The notes: a model not told the origin generated them from the letters alone. DNA of 32,144 bases from Streptomyces roseicoloratus (GCF_004117935.1 NZ_SDOY01000020.1:1-32144), one strand, 5' to 3'. Positions 17,418-24,299 are shown, numbered from the stretch's first letter. Numbers and translations: made by a program.

Positions 17418-18526
17418 TGCGAAGCAGCAGCGGCAGGAACAGCGGAAACAACGGCGGGAGCCGTGGTGCCAAGAGCGGCGGCCGCGGCAACTACCGGGGA
17501 GCGGGCAACAACCGCGACGAGCGGGGCGGCGGCCAGAGCCCGGCCCGCCCGCGCCGGCCCCGCCCCGAGGACCGCCAGTACGACGTGGACATGCCCTCGT
17601 CCGGCGGCGCCGCCCCGCAGCGCGGGCGCGGCGACGCGGCCCGCGGCGGCGCCAAGGGCGGTCCCAAGCAGTCCCCGAAGCGCGGCGGCGGCCGCACCGC
17701 CCCGGCGCGCTCGCGCGAGTACGACGCCCGGGCGGAGGAGCGCAACCGCGAGCGCTACGCGAACAAGCCCGCGATCAAGACCCCGAAGACCTTCCCGGGT
17801 GCCGAGCAGGAGGGCGAGCGGCTGCAGAAGGTGCTCGCCCGCGCCGGCTACGGCTCCCGCCGTGCCTGCGAGGAGCTCATCGAGCAGGCCCGCGTCGAGG
17901 TCAACGGCGAGATCGTCCTGGAGCAGGGCCTCCGGGTGAAGGAATCGGACGAGATCCGGGTCGACGGCCTGACGGTCGCGACCCAGTCGTACCAGTTCTT
18001 CGCGCTGAACAAGCCCGCCGGTGTCGTCTCCACCATGGAGGACCCCGACGGCCGGCAGTGCCTCGGCGACTACGTCACCAACCGCGAGACCCGGCTCTTC
18101 CACGTGGGCCGGCTCGACACGGAGACCGAGGGCATCATCCTGCTCACCAACCACGGCGAGCTGGCCCACCGTCTCACCCACCCGAAGTACGGCGTGAAGA
18201 AGACCTACCTGGCCGCCGTCACCGGCCCGCTGCCGCGCGAGGTCGGCAAGCGGCTCAAGGAGGGCATCCAGCTGGAGGACGGCTACGCGCGCGCCGACCA
18301 CTTCCGGGTCGTCGAGCAGACCGGCAAGAACTACCTGGTCGAGGTCGTGCTCCACGAGGGCCGCAAGCACATCGTGCGCCGCATGCTCGCCGAGGCGGGC
18401 TTCCCGGTGGAGAAGCTGGTCCGCACCGCCTTCGGTCCCATCACCCTGGGCGACCAGAAGTCGGGCTGGCTGCGCCGGCTCAGCAACACCGAGGTCGGCA
18501 TGCTGATGAAGGAGGTCGGCCTCTAG
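17417..18526 (+). CDS. rluB: RluB/RsuA-family 23S rRNA pseudouridine synthase
   Basis: 369 aa. Residues 1-115 are an unusual Gly/Arg/Asn-rich, RGG-like basic tail. An S4 RNA-binding domain starts at E134 (ERLQKVLARAGYGSRRACEE). The RsuA/RluB catalytic domain has ALNKPAGVVST and VGRLDTETEGIILLTN with catalytic D234, ending with HEGRKHIVRRML. RluB makes a pseudouridine in helix 89 of 23S rRNA (position 2605 in E. coli); the exact site here is inferred from family. ATG 17417 shares its A with the scpB TGA (TGATG), so the gene is translationally coupled to scpB. A hairpin follows. Confidence 0.92.
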   Translation: MRSSSGRNSGNNGGSRGAKSGGRGNYRGAGNNRDERGGGQSPARPRRPRPEDRQYDVDMPSSGGAAPQRGRGDAARGGAKGGPKQSPKRGGGRTAPARSREYDARAEERNRERYANKPAIKTPKTFPGAEQEGERLQKVLARAGYGSRRACEELIEQARVEVNGEIVLEQGLRVKESDEIRVDGLTVATQSYQFFALNKPAGVVSTMEDPDGRQCLGDYVTNRETRLFHVGRLDTETEGIILLTNHGELAHRLTHPKYGVKKTYLAAVTGPLPREVGKRLKEGIQLEDGYARADHFRVVEQTGKNYLVEVVLHEGRKHIVRRMLAEAGFPVEKLVRTAFGPITLGDQKSGWLRRLSNTEVGMLMKEVGL

Positions 18527-18553
18527 CCGATCCCGCACCTCCGCTTCACGCGA

Positions 18554-18586
18554 GGCCCGCGACCGCCCGCCCGGCGATCGCGGGCC
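18554..18586 (+). terminator. Hairpin after rluB
   Basis: GGCCCGCGA (18554-18562) pairs with TCGCGGGCC (18578-18586) around a 15-nt loop, and CTTT follows. It probably ends the parA to rluB transcript. Confidence 0.6.
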
Positions 18587-18587
18587 C

Positions 18588-18696
18588 TTTGCGTACCCGG
18601 TCGCGGCCCCTCGCGTACCCGGGCGGGGGCCTCGCGTACCCGGTCCTGGCCCCTCGCGTACCCGGGCGCGCGGCCTCGCGTACCAGGGCCGGGCCC
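18588..18696. repeat. Five tandem 22-bp repeats
   Basis: Five head-to-tail units of 21-22 bp begin at 18588, 18610, 18631, 18653 and 18675. All share GCGTACC, mostly within CTCGCGTACCCGG, and diverge in the last third. There is no spacer structure, so it is not CRISPR. It fills the gap between the rluB terminator and the NAD-operon promoter. A decayed sixth unit may follow. Confidence 0.85.
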
Positions 18697-18727
18697 TTGC
18701 CCATCCCATCGCGGACCTTCTTCGTCC

Positions 18728-18757
18728 TTGTGGCCGAGCCCCATCGCCATTTATAGT
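18728..18757 (+). promoter_or_regulatory. Promoter of the NAD-linked operon (TTGTGG, 18 nt, TATAGT)
   Basis: TTGTGG (18728-18733) and TATAGT (18752-18757) have 18-nt spacing. TATAGT is the best -10 in the window, and the sequence around it is markedly AT-rich. The predicted transcript starts near 18764, 15 nt before the Shine-Dalgarno GAGGAG (18779-18784). Confidence 0.7.
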
Positions 18758-18771
18758 CAAGGTGACTCTTA
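18751..18771. promoter_or_regulatory. Palindromic operator over the -10, candidate NrtR site
   Basis: AGTCA (18755-18759) and TGACT (18763-18767) form a perfect inverted repeat around AGG. Counting outward to 18750/18772, 8 of 10 pairs match (TTATAGTCA against TGACTCTTAA). It overlaps the -10 and the probable transcription start, a repressor position. The operon encodes an NrtR-type regulator, so autoregulation by NrtR is the natural reading. I have not compared it with a published motif. Confidence 0.62.
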
Positions 18772-18790
18772 AAGGTGCGAGGAGACGGCC

Positions 18791-18946
18791 ATGAGTCCCG
18801 TGAACCTCCCCGTCGCCCCCGCCGCCGCGCGCGGCCGACGGACCTGGACCCACGGGGGTGGACCAGGCTCCGGCGGCCCGCCGTCCGCGGCGGGGACGAC
18901 GGGGGACCTGGGGGGAGTGGGCCGGGCGGGGGAGGAGCGAGCGTGA
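18791..18946 (+). CDS. 51-aa ORF of unknown function, first in the NAD-linked operon
   Basis: ATG 18791 has an excellent Shine-Dalgarno (GAGGAG at 18779-18784, 6 nt spacing) and its TGA overlaps the nadR GTG as GTGA. These are the features of a translated first gene. The product (MSPVNLPVAPAAARGRRTWT... with a Gly/Pro-rich end) matches nothing I recognise and has no membrane segment. In many bacteria the nicotinamide riboside transporter gene pnuC lies next to nadR, so this may be an internally deleted remnant of an upstream gene or a short leader ORF that couples translation to nadR. Both are inference. Confidence 0.45.
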   Translation: MSPVNLPVAPAAARGRRTWTHGGGPGSGGPPSAAGTTGDLGGVGRAGEERA

Positions 18947-20091
18947 AGCGCTACGGGCACGGTCTCGTCGTCGGCAGGTTCCGCCCGCCGCACGCCGGAC
19001 ACCACCACCTCGTGCGCACCGCGCGCGAGCGGTGCGAGCGGCTCACCGTCGTGGTCCACGGCACCGCCGCCGAATCACCGCCGCCGGCCGACCGCGTCGC
19101 CTGGATGCGCGAGATCCACCCCGACGCGCTCGTCGTCGACGCCGCGGACGAACCTCCCGGCGGCCTCCGGGACCACTCCGCCGCCCTTCCTGCCGGCCTC
19201 CGCGACGCCGAAGCGTGGGACGCCCGTGCGGCCCTCGTCCGGGCCGCCGTGCCCGAGCCCGTCGACGCCGTCTTCACCGCGGCGCCGTACGGCCAGGAGC
19301 TCGCCCGCCGGCTCGGCGCCGCGTCCGTCCGCGTCGAGCCCGGCCCGGCCGGCCGTAGCCTCACCAGTGCCGCCGTCCGTGCCGACCCCGTCGCCCACTG
19401 GGACGCACTGGAGGCCCCCGTACGGGCCGCGCTCGCCCGCCGGGTCGTCGTCCTCGGAGCCGAGCGCACCGGCGCCACCACACTGGCGCTCGCCCTCACC
19501 GACCACTACCGGCGGCGCGGCGGCGTCTGGGCCCGCACCCGGTGCGTCCCCGACCACGGACGCGCGTACGAAGAGCTCAGGCTCGCCGAACTGCGCGCCG
19601 AACGGCCCGGCGCCGGCCGCTCCGACGTGCGCCTCCACTCCGCCGACTTCCCCGTCATCGCCCTGCGCCAGGCCGAGCTGGAGGAGGAGGCCGCCCGGGC
19701 CGGCTCGCCCGTCCTCGTCTGCGACTCCGACGCCTTCGCCGCCACCATCCGGCACGAGCGCCACCTGGGCACCAGCAGCCCCGGCACCGGCGAGATCGCC
19801 GCCCGCGGCCGGCAGCACCTCTGGCTGCTCACCGACCACCGCGGCATCGCCCTCGCGGACGACGGGCCGGGCGACGGGCCGGGCGACGGGCGGGGCGACG
19901 GGCGGGGCGACGCCGCACAGCTGCGGCCCTGGATGACCGCGCGGCTCCTCACCCGGCTCGCCCGCACCGGCCGCCGCACCGTCGTCCTCACCGGACCCCA
20001 CGAGGAGCGCCTCGCGACCGCCGTCGCCGCCGTCGACGCGCTGCTCGCCGAGGCCCGGCACGTCACCGACCCCCTGCCGGAGCACCGATGA
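18943..20091 (+). CDS. nadR: NadR-like NMN adenylyltransferase / nicotinamide riboside kinase
   Basis: 382 aa. The N-terminal nucleotidyltransferase domain (about 1-165) starts VVGRFRPPHAGHHHLV with the HxGH motif H17-A-G-H20, as expected for making NAD from NMN and ATP. The C-terminal P-loop domain (about 167-380) resembles the ribosylnicotinamide kinase of NadR and has CDSDAFAATIRHERHLG. Its P-loop reads G172-AERTG-A178-T-T, with Ala where Lys is expected, so kinase activity is doubtful or unusual. There is no N-terminal helix-turn-helix as in the E. coli protein. GTG 18943 has GGAGG (18931-18935) 7 nt upstream. A GDGPGDGRG-type repeat is at 19861-19908. The stop overlaps the next start (ATGA). 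Confidence 0.85.
   Translation: MKRYGHGLVVGRFRPPHAGHHHLVRTARERCERLTVVVHGTAAESPPPADRVAWMREIHPDALVVDAADEPPGGLRDHSAALPAGLRDAEAWDARAALVRAAVPEPVDAVFTAAPYGQELARRLGAASVRVEPGPAGRSLTSAAVRADPVAHWDALEAPVRAALARRVVVLGAERTGATTLALALTDHYRRRGGVWARTRCVPDHGRAYEELRLAELRAERPGAGRSDVRLHSADFPVIALRQAELEEEAARAGSPVLVCDSDAFAATIRHERHLGTSSPGTGEIAARGRQHLWLLTDHRGIALADDGPGDGPGDGRGDGRGDAAQLRPWMTARLLTRLARTGRRTVVLTGPHEERLATAVAAVDALLAEARHVTDPLPEHR
19861..19908 (+). repeat. nadR: 12-bp tandem repeat, four copies, in nadR
   Basis: GACGGGCCGGGC occurs twice, followed by GACGGGCGGGGC twice, all in frame, encoding GDGP-GDGP-GDGR-GDGR-type tandem units in a surface loop before the last helix. Copy number probably varies between strains. 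Confidence 0.85.
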
Positions 20092-20828
20092 CCAGCGCGC
20101 CCCCCGAGGTCGAGGGCTACGACAAGTACGCCTTCGAGCCCTTCGCCCTCACCGCCGACCTCGCCGTCCTCACCGTGCGCGAGGGCCGCCTGCACGTCCT
20201 GCTCGTCGAACGCGGCCAGGAGCCCTACGCCGGAGCCTGGGCCCTGCCCGGCGGCTTCGTGCTGCCCGAGGAGTCCGCCGAGCAGGCCGCGCGCCGCGAA
20301 CTCGCCGAGGAGACCGGCCTGTCCGGCGACACCGCCGCCCGGCTCCACCTCGAACAGCTCCGCACCTACAGCGACCCCGGCCGCGACCCGAGGATGCGGG
20401 TGGTGTCCGTCGCGTTCACCGCGCTCGTCCCCGACCTGCCGGAGCCGCGCGGCGGCGGCGACGCGGCGCAGGCCCGCTGGCTGCCGTACGAGGACGTCCG
20501 TCACCTGGCCTTCGACCACGACCGGATCCTCGCCGACGCCCGCGAACGGGTCGGCGCCAAGCTCGAGTACAGCTGTCTGGCCACCGCCTTCTGCCCGGCC
20601 GAGTTCACCCTCGGCGAGCTGCGGCAGGTGTACGAGACGGTCTGGGGCGTCGCGCTCGACCGCCCCAACTTCCGGCGCAAGGTCCTCGCGACGCCCGGCT
20701 TCGTCCGGCCCGTCGAAGGCCCGCCGCGCCGCACCGGCGGACGGGGGAAACCGGCCGCTCTCTACCGGGCGGGCGAGGCCACGGCCCTCCACCCGCCACT
20801 GCTGCGACCGGAAGGACGATCCGCATGA
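20088..20828 (+). CDS. nrtR: NrtR-type NUDIX transcriptional regulator of NAD metabolism
   Basis: 246 aa. The N-terminal NUDIX domain (about 18-150) is followed by a winged-helix domain (about 160-235) with AFCPAEFTLGELRQVYETVW, then LDRPNFRRKVL and PPRRTGGRGKPAALYRAG. That architecture is diagnostic for NrtR, a repressor of NAD synthesis and salvage genes whose NUDIX domain senses ADP-ribose or related metabolites. The NUDIX box is intact here (GFVLPEE, then RRELAEETGL), whereas many NrtR proteins have lost catalytic residues. It could therefore be a regulator that also hydrolyses. ATG 20088 overlaps the nadR stop (ATGA), with GGAG 5 nt upstream. The palindrome at 18751-18771 is its likely operator. 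Confidence 0.88.
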   Translation: MTSAPPEVEGYDKYAFEPFALTADLAVLTVREGRLHVLLVERGQEPYAGAWALPGGFVLPEESAEQAARRELAEETGLSGDTAARLHLEQLRTYSDPGRDPRMRVVSVAFTALVPDLPEPRGGGDAAQARWLPYEDVRHLAFDHDRILADARERVGAKLEYSCLATAFCPAEFTLGELRQVYETVWGVALDRPNFRRKVLATPGFVRPVEGPPRRTGGRGKPAALYRAGEATALHPPLLRPEGRSA

Positions 20829-21838
20829 CGAAGAAGGCCGCGACGGGGGCGCTGGTGGGGCTGGCGCTGGGGGACGCCCTCGGCTTCCCCACAGAGTTCC
20901 ACGACGTGCCGCGGATCCTGGGGACGTTCGGGCCCTGGCGCGCCATGAAGCTGCCGGTGACCCGGGGCACGGCGTACATCACCGACGACACCCAGATGAC
21001 CCTCGCCTTCGCACGGGGCATCCGCACCGCCATGGAGCGGGGACCGCTCACGCCCCTGCGGCTGGCGCGACCGCTGCGCGAGGAGTACGTCGACTGGTAC
21101 CACTCGCCCGAGAACAACCGGGCTCCCGGCCGCACCTGCATGGTCGCCTGCCGGCTCCTCGACGGCGACCGGATCTGGCAGGACGCCAGCCAGATCCACT
21201 CCAAGGGCTGCGGTGCCAACATGAGGGTGGCCCCCATCGGCCTCGTCCCCGGTCTGACCGACGAGCAGCGCTCCGGCGCCGCCCAGCTCCAGTCCGCCCT
21301 CACGCACGGCCACCCCACCGCCCTGGCCGCCTCCGACCTGACGGCCCGCGCCGTGCACCTGCTGGCGCGGGGCGCCGACCCCACCGGCCTGGTGGGCCAG
21401 CTCCGCTCGTACGCGCTGGACCACCGCTCCCGCTACGACGAGCGCTGGCTCGGCGACCTCTGGACCCGCTCCCAGGACCCCGGCGCCACCCACTTCATCC
21501 GGCGCGGCTGGGACGAGTGCCTGGCGGTCCTGGAACGCCTCGACGCCGTCCAGCGCACCGCCGACCCCGAGCTCGACCCCTGCGAGTACACCGGTGACGG
21601 CTGGATCGCCGAGGAGGCCCTCGCCACCGCCCTCCTCGCCTTCCTCCTCTTCCCCGACGAGCCCCTGACCGCCCTCCGCCGCGCCGCCTGCACCCGCGGC
21701 GACTCCGACTCCATCGCCGCCCTCACCGGCGCCTTCGCCGGCGCCCACCTGGGCGCGGACGCCTGGCCGGCGGAGTGGGTGGCCCGGATCGAGCACCGGG
21801 ACGAACTCCTGGCCTTCGGCGCGCTCTGGGACGCTTGA
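20825..21838 (+). CDS. ADP-ribosylglycohydrolase family protein (DraG/ARH-like)
   Basis: 337 aa. It begins TKKAATGALVGLALGDALGFPTE, the family start. The metal ligands of the dinuclear Mg site are intact: T53-D54-D55-T56 in TDDTQM, and D293/D295/S296 in GDSDSIAAL. The family removes ADP-ribose from arginine or serine side chains, or from related ADP-ribosyl conjugates, in the cytoplasm. The target is unknown. ATG 20825 overlaps the nrtR stop (ATGA), with GAAGGA (20811-20816) 8 nt upstream, so the two are coupled. Genes for NAD-consuming or ADP-ribose-recycling enzymes are expected members of NrtR operons. Confidence 0.92.
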   Translation: MTKKAATGALVGLALGDALGFPTEFHDVPRILGTFGPWRAMKLPVTRGTAYITDDTQMTLAFARGIRTAMERGPLTPLRLARPLREEYVDWYHSPENNRAPGRTCMVACRLLDGDRIWQDASQIHSKGCGANMRVAPIGLVPGLTDEQRSGAAQLQSALTHGHPTALAASDLTARAVHLLARGADPTGLVGQLRSYALDHRSRYDERWLGDLWTRSQDPGATHFIRRGWDECLAVLERLDAVQRTADPELDPCEYTGDGWIAEEALATALLAFLLFPDEPLTALRRAACTRGDSDSIAALTGAFAGAHLGADAWPAEWVARIEHRDELLAFGALWDA

Positions 21839-21841
21839 GCC

Positions 21842-22609
21842 ATGCCGCACCAGAACGCCCTCATACCCGACGTGGACCTGTCCGCCGTCGTCGCCGAGCA
21901 GCCCGACCCCCTGCTCTTCGCCACCGTCTCCGGCGCGCACCTCTACGGATTCCCGTCCCGAGACTCGGACGTGGACCTGCGCGGGGTGCACCTGCTGCCC
22001 GTCTCCGCCCTGCTGGGGCTGCGCGACCCGGAGGAGACCAGGACCCGCATGTGGGGCCGCGACGGGGTCGAGATGGACCTCGTCACCCACGACCTGCGGA
22101 AGTTCGTCCGGCTGATGCTGCGGCGCAACGGCTATGTCCTCGAACAGCTCACGTCACCGCTCGTCGCCCACACCACCGGCGCGCACGCGGAGCTGCGCGC
22201 CCTCGTGCCGGGCGTGCTCACCTCGCACCACGCCCACCACTACCGGGGATTCGCCGGCACCCAGTGGCGGCTCTTCGAGAAGAGCGGCGAGCTGAAGCCG
22301 CTGCTCTACACCTACCGGGCGCTGCTGACCGGTATCCATCTCATGCGCTCGGGCGAGATCCAGGCCCATCTGCCCACGCTCGCGGCCGAGGTGCCCGAGG
22401 CACCCGCGCGGCTGGACGGGCTCGTCGCGGCCAAGGCGGATGCCGAGCACGCGACCGCCGACGTGGCCGTGGTGGACGTGCGGGTGGAGGTGGAGCGGCT
22501 GCACGGCGTGCTCGACGCGGCGCAGGCCGGGTCAGGGCTGCCGGGCGAAGCCGGTGCCTTCGCCGCCCTGGAGGACTTCGTCGTCCGGACCCGGCTGGAG
22601 CTCGCGTAG
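21842..22609 (+). CDS. Predicted nucleotidyltransferase, RlaP/YcgL-like (DNA polymerase beta superfamily)
   Basis: 255 aa. The N-terminal motif SGAHLYGFPSRDSDVDLRGV carries the metal-binding pair D43/D45, and a third carboxylate is likely in VEMDLVTHDL. The middle (LMLRRNGYVLEQLTSPLV) and the downstream helical region match the YcgL/RlaP-like family, some members of which sit in RNA-ligase repair operons. The predicted activity is addition of nucleotides to RNA or another acceptor; the substrate is unknown. ATG 21842 is 3 bp after the ARH stop, so it is in the same operon. Its last 26 codons are overlapped on the other strand by a paralogous gene. Confidence 0.82.
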   Translation: MPHQNALIPDVDLSAVVAEQPDPLLFATVSGAHLYGFPSRDSDVDLRGVHLLPVSALLGLRDPEETRTRMWGRDGVEMDLVTHDLRKFVRLMLRRNGYVLEQLTSPLVAHTTGAHAELRALVPGVLTSHHAHHYRGFAGTQWRLFEKSGELKPLLYTYRALLTGIHLMRSGEIQAHLPTLAAEVPEAPARLDGLVAAKADAEHATADVAVVDVRVEVERLHGVLDAAQAGSGLPGEAGAFAALEDFVVRTRLELA

Positions 22610-23284
22610 AGCCGAGGCGCGGCGGGCGCGGACGAGGAAGTCCTCGACGCGGGCGTGGTCCGGGGCGTCGGGGAGGGGGCTCGTGGTGTGGGCGCGGTCG
22701 GACTCGTCCTGGAGGCGGTTCATCCAGGACTCCACCTCGGGCCACGCCACCTCGCCGCGCTTCACCGCCAGCAGCCGCTCCCGCTCCTCGCTCACCTCGA
22801 TCCGCAGCTCACCGCTGCGCAGCAGGTCCCGGCAGCTGGTCAGCAGACGCAGCAGGTGCATCGCGTGCTTCCAGCGGGGCGCGCCGTACTGGCGGACGTC
22901 GGCCTCCAGTTTGCGGCGCTGGCCCTCGGCATAGCGGACGAAGGTGGTGTGCGAGCGGCGTGAGAGGAACGCGCCGCGCAGCGACAGCAGTTCGCGACCG
23001 GTGGCGTCGGCGTGTTCGACGAGCGGGGAGTGCAGACACTCGAGGACGTTCGGGTTGTTGCGCAGCGCCAGCTCGCAGAAGCGTTCCAGCTCCCAGCCGA
23101 ACTGCTCGTCGGCCGGGCCCTCCACGTGCGCCGGCGGCTTCTCGAAGCGCCAGAACAGCGGCGTCGGGGCGAGGTACACGCCCCGGCGGTCGGTGTCGCT
23201 GTCCTCGGTCGCCAGACCGAACGCGCGCGACCCCATCACACAGGAGTAGATCGTGTGGTCGCGCACCAGTTCCTCGGGATCCAT
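22532..23284 (-). CDS. Second predicted nucleotidyltransferase, paralogue of the convergent neighbour
   Basis: 250 aa. Motif VMGSRAFGLATEDSDTDRRGV has the canonical GS (G18, S19) and D30/D32. LALRNNPNVLECLHSPLVEH matches the equivalent block in the neighbour. It has the same family and probable chemistry as that neighbour, with the more canonical GS motif. ATG 23284 is preferred over GTG 23293 because a -10-like TAGTGT (23297 to 23292) lies 7 nt upstream, suggesting a leaderless mRNA. The family-like body ends at about RARRASALRE near 22609. The last roughly 25 residues run into the neighbour's coding region, as if the original stop was lost. Confidence 0.82.
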   Translation of the reverse strand: MDPEELVRDHTIYSCVMGSRAFGLATEDSDTDRRGVYLAPTPLFWRFEKPPAHVEGPADEQFGWELERFCELALRNNPNVLECLHSPLVEHADATGRELLSLRGAFLSRRSHTTFVRYAEGQRRKLEADVRQYGAPRWKHAMHLLRLLTSCRDLLRSGELRIEVSEERERLLAVKRGEVAWPEVESWMNRLQDESDRAHTTSPLPDAPDHARVEDFLVRARRASALRELQPGPDDEVLQGGEGTGFARQP

Positions 23285-23291
23285 GCGCGCC

Positions 23292-23297
23292 ACACTA
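23292..23297 (-). promoter_or_regulatory. Candidate -10 (TAGTGT) for the second nucleotidyltransferase
   Basis: On the minus strand TAGTGT includes the Rieske gene's TAG stop and ends 7 nt before ATG 23284. The spacing fits leaderless transcription. The -35 region is weak. Confidence 0.4.
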
Positions 23298-23789
23298 GGT
23301 CAGGATGATCTCTCCCGACGAGACCTCGATCTGCTCGGCCGGGAGGGGGCGGGGTGCCGGGCCCGCCGCCACGGAGCCGTCGGCGATGCGGTACTTCGAG
23401 CCGTGGCACGGGCAGTCGATCGTGCCGTCCGCCACCTTGTTCACCAGGCAGCCCTGGTGCGTGCAGACCGCCGAGAAGGCCTTGAACTCGCCCTGCGCCG
23501 GCTGGGTCACCACCACCTTCTCGTCCGTGAAGACCGTCCCGCCACCGACCGGGATGTCGGAGGTCTTCGCGAGCGCCGGCCGGCCGGAAGCGGCGGAGGA
23601 GGTGGCCGGGGCGGGAGGAGGAGAGGCGGGGTCGGAGGAGGGCGCCGTGGCCGGCGGGGCGGTCGCGTCCGCCGGCGCCGGACTCTCCGCCGTACCGTCC
23701 GATCCGTCCTCACCGCAGCCGGTGACCAGGACCGTACCGGCGAGGAGGGCCGCACGGCGGGACAGGCGGGGCAGCGCGTCAGCAGTCAT
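23295..23789 (-). CDS. Rieske [2Fe-2S] lipoprotein
   Basis: 164 aa. The N-terminus SRRAALLAGTVLVTGCGED has paired arginines (possible Tat signal) and a lipobox VTGC with C25 as the lipidated cysteine, so it is an exported, membrane-anchored protein. Residues 26-70 are a Pro/Ala/Ser linker. The Rieske centre is C109-T-H111 and C126-P-C128-H129, with C114/C128 as the probable disulfide. It lacks a catalytic oxygenase domain, so it is a free-standing electron-transfer protein; its partner is not in this window. It sits 45 bp after the DUF952 gene on the same strand and about 10 bp before the nucleotidyltransferase start. Confidence 0.92.
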   Translation of the reverse strand: MTADALPRLSRRAALLAGTVLVTGCGEDGSDGTAESPAPADATAPPATAPSSDPASPPPAPATSSAASGRPALAKTSDIPVGGGTVFTDEKVVVTQPAQGEFKAFSAVCTHQGCLVNKVADGTIDCPCHGSKYRIADGSVAAGPAPRPLPAEQIEVSSGEIILT

Positions 23790-23834
23790 GGCGACCAGCT
23801 TGGCGAGCTTCCCGCCCCGCGCGCCGCGACACGC

Positions 23835-24170
23835 CTACGCCCGGGGCGCCAGCTCCCTCGCCCGGCCGTCCGCGTCCCGCCGCACCTCCAGGACCGCCGT
23901 CACCGCGGCCCGTTCGATCGGCCCGTACACGTGCGGGAAGAGCATGCCGTCCGATCCCTCCCAGCGGACCTCGCCGCCCAGCCGCGACGCGTCCAGCACC
24001 AGGACGAGCAGCGGGCCGGGCACGTCGCGGTAGTGGGCGTCGGCGATGGCGAGGGCCGTGGTCTCGTCCGGCGAGCAGTGGACGAAACCCTCGGCGGCGA
24101 GGGAGGGCGGGGCGTAGGGCAGTCCGGGGTCGGCGGACCACTCGTCCAGGGGTACGACGTGCAGCAGCAT
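23835..24170 (-). CDS. DUF952 family protein
   Basis: 111 aa, the usual size of DUF952 proteins. It starts MLLHVVPLDEW and includes EGFVHCSPDE, DASRLGGEVRWEGSDGMLFP and HVYGPIERAAV, which are hallmarks of the family. It is cytoplasmic, of unknown function. The fold is ADP-ribosyltransferase-like by my recollection, which I cannot confirm here. The ATG at 24170 has no Shine-Dalgarno but has a -10-like TACAAC 7 nt upstream. The Rieske and nucleotidyltransferase genes follow on the same strand. Confidence 0.85.
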   Translation of the reverse strand: MLLHVVPLDEWSADPGLPYAPPSLAAEGFVHCSPDETTALAIADAHYRDVPGPLLVLVLDASRLGGEVRWEGSDGMLFPHVYGPIERAAVTAVLEVRRDADGRARELAPRA

Positions 24171-24177
24171 GCCCACA

Positions 24178-24183
24178 GTTGTA
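24178..24183 (-). promoter_or_regulatory. Candidate -10 (TACAAC) for the DUF952 gene
   Basis: Minus-strand TACAAC matches TATAAT at four of six positions and ends 7 nt before ATG 24170. This fits a leaderless transcript for the DUF952 gene. Confidence 0.4.
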
Positions 24184-24299
24184 CGCCCCGCCGGCGGACG
24201 GGGCACCCGAGGCCGTGGGCGTCCGTCGTCCCGGCCGCCGGCGGGAGGAGCCGGGTGCCGCGGCCCGTCTCGCTGGGCGGGCGCCGCGGGGGCGGCGGC

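Noticed and set aside
18588..18696. CRISPR array
   Set aside because: The units are 22 bp and directly adjacent, without unique spacers, and there are no cas genes.
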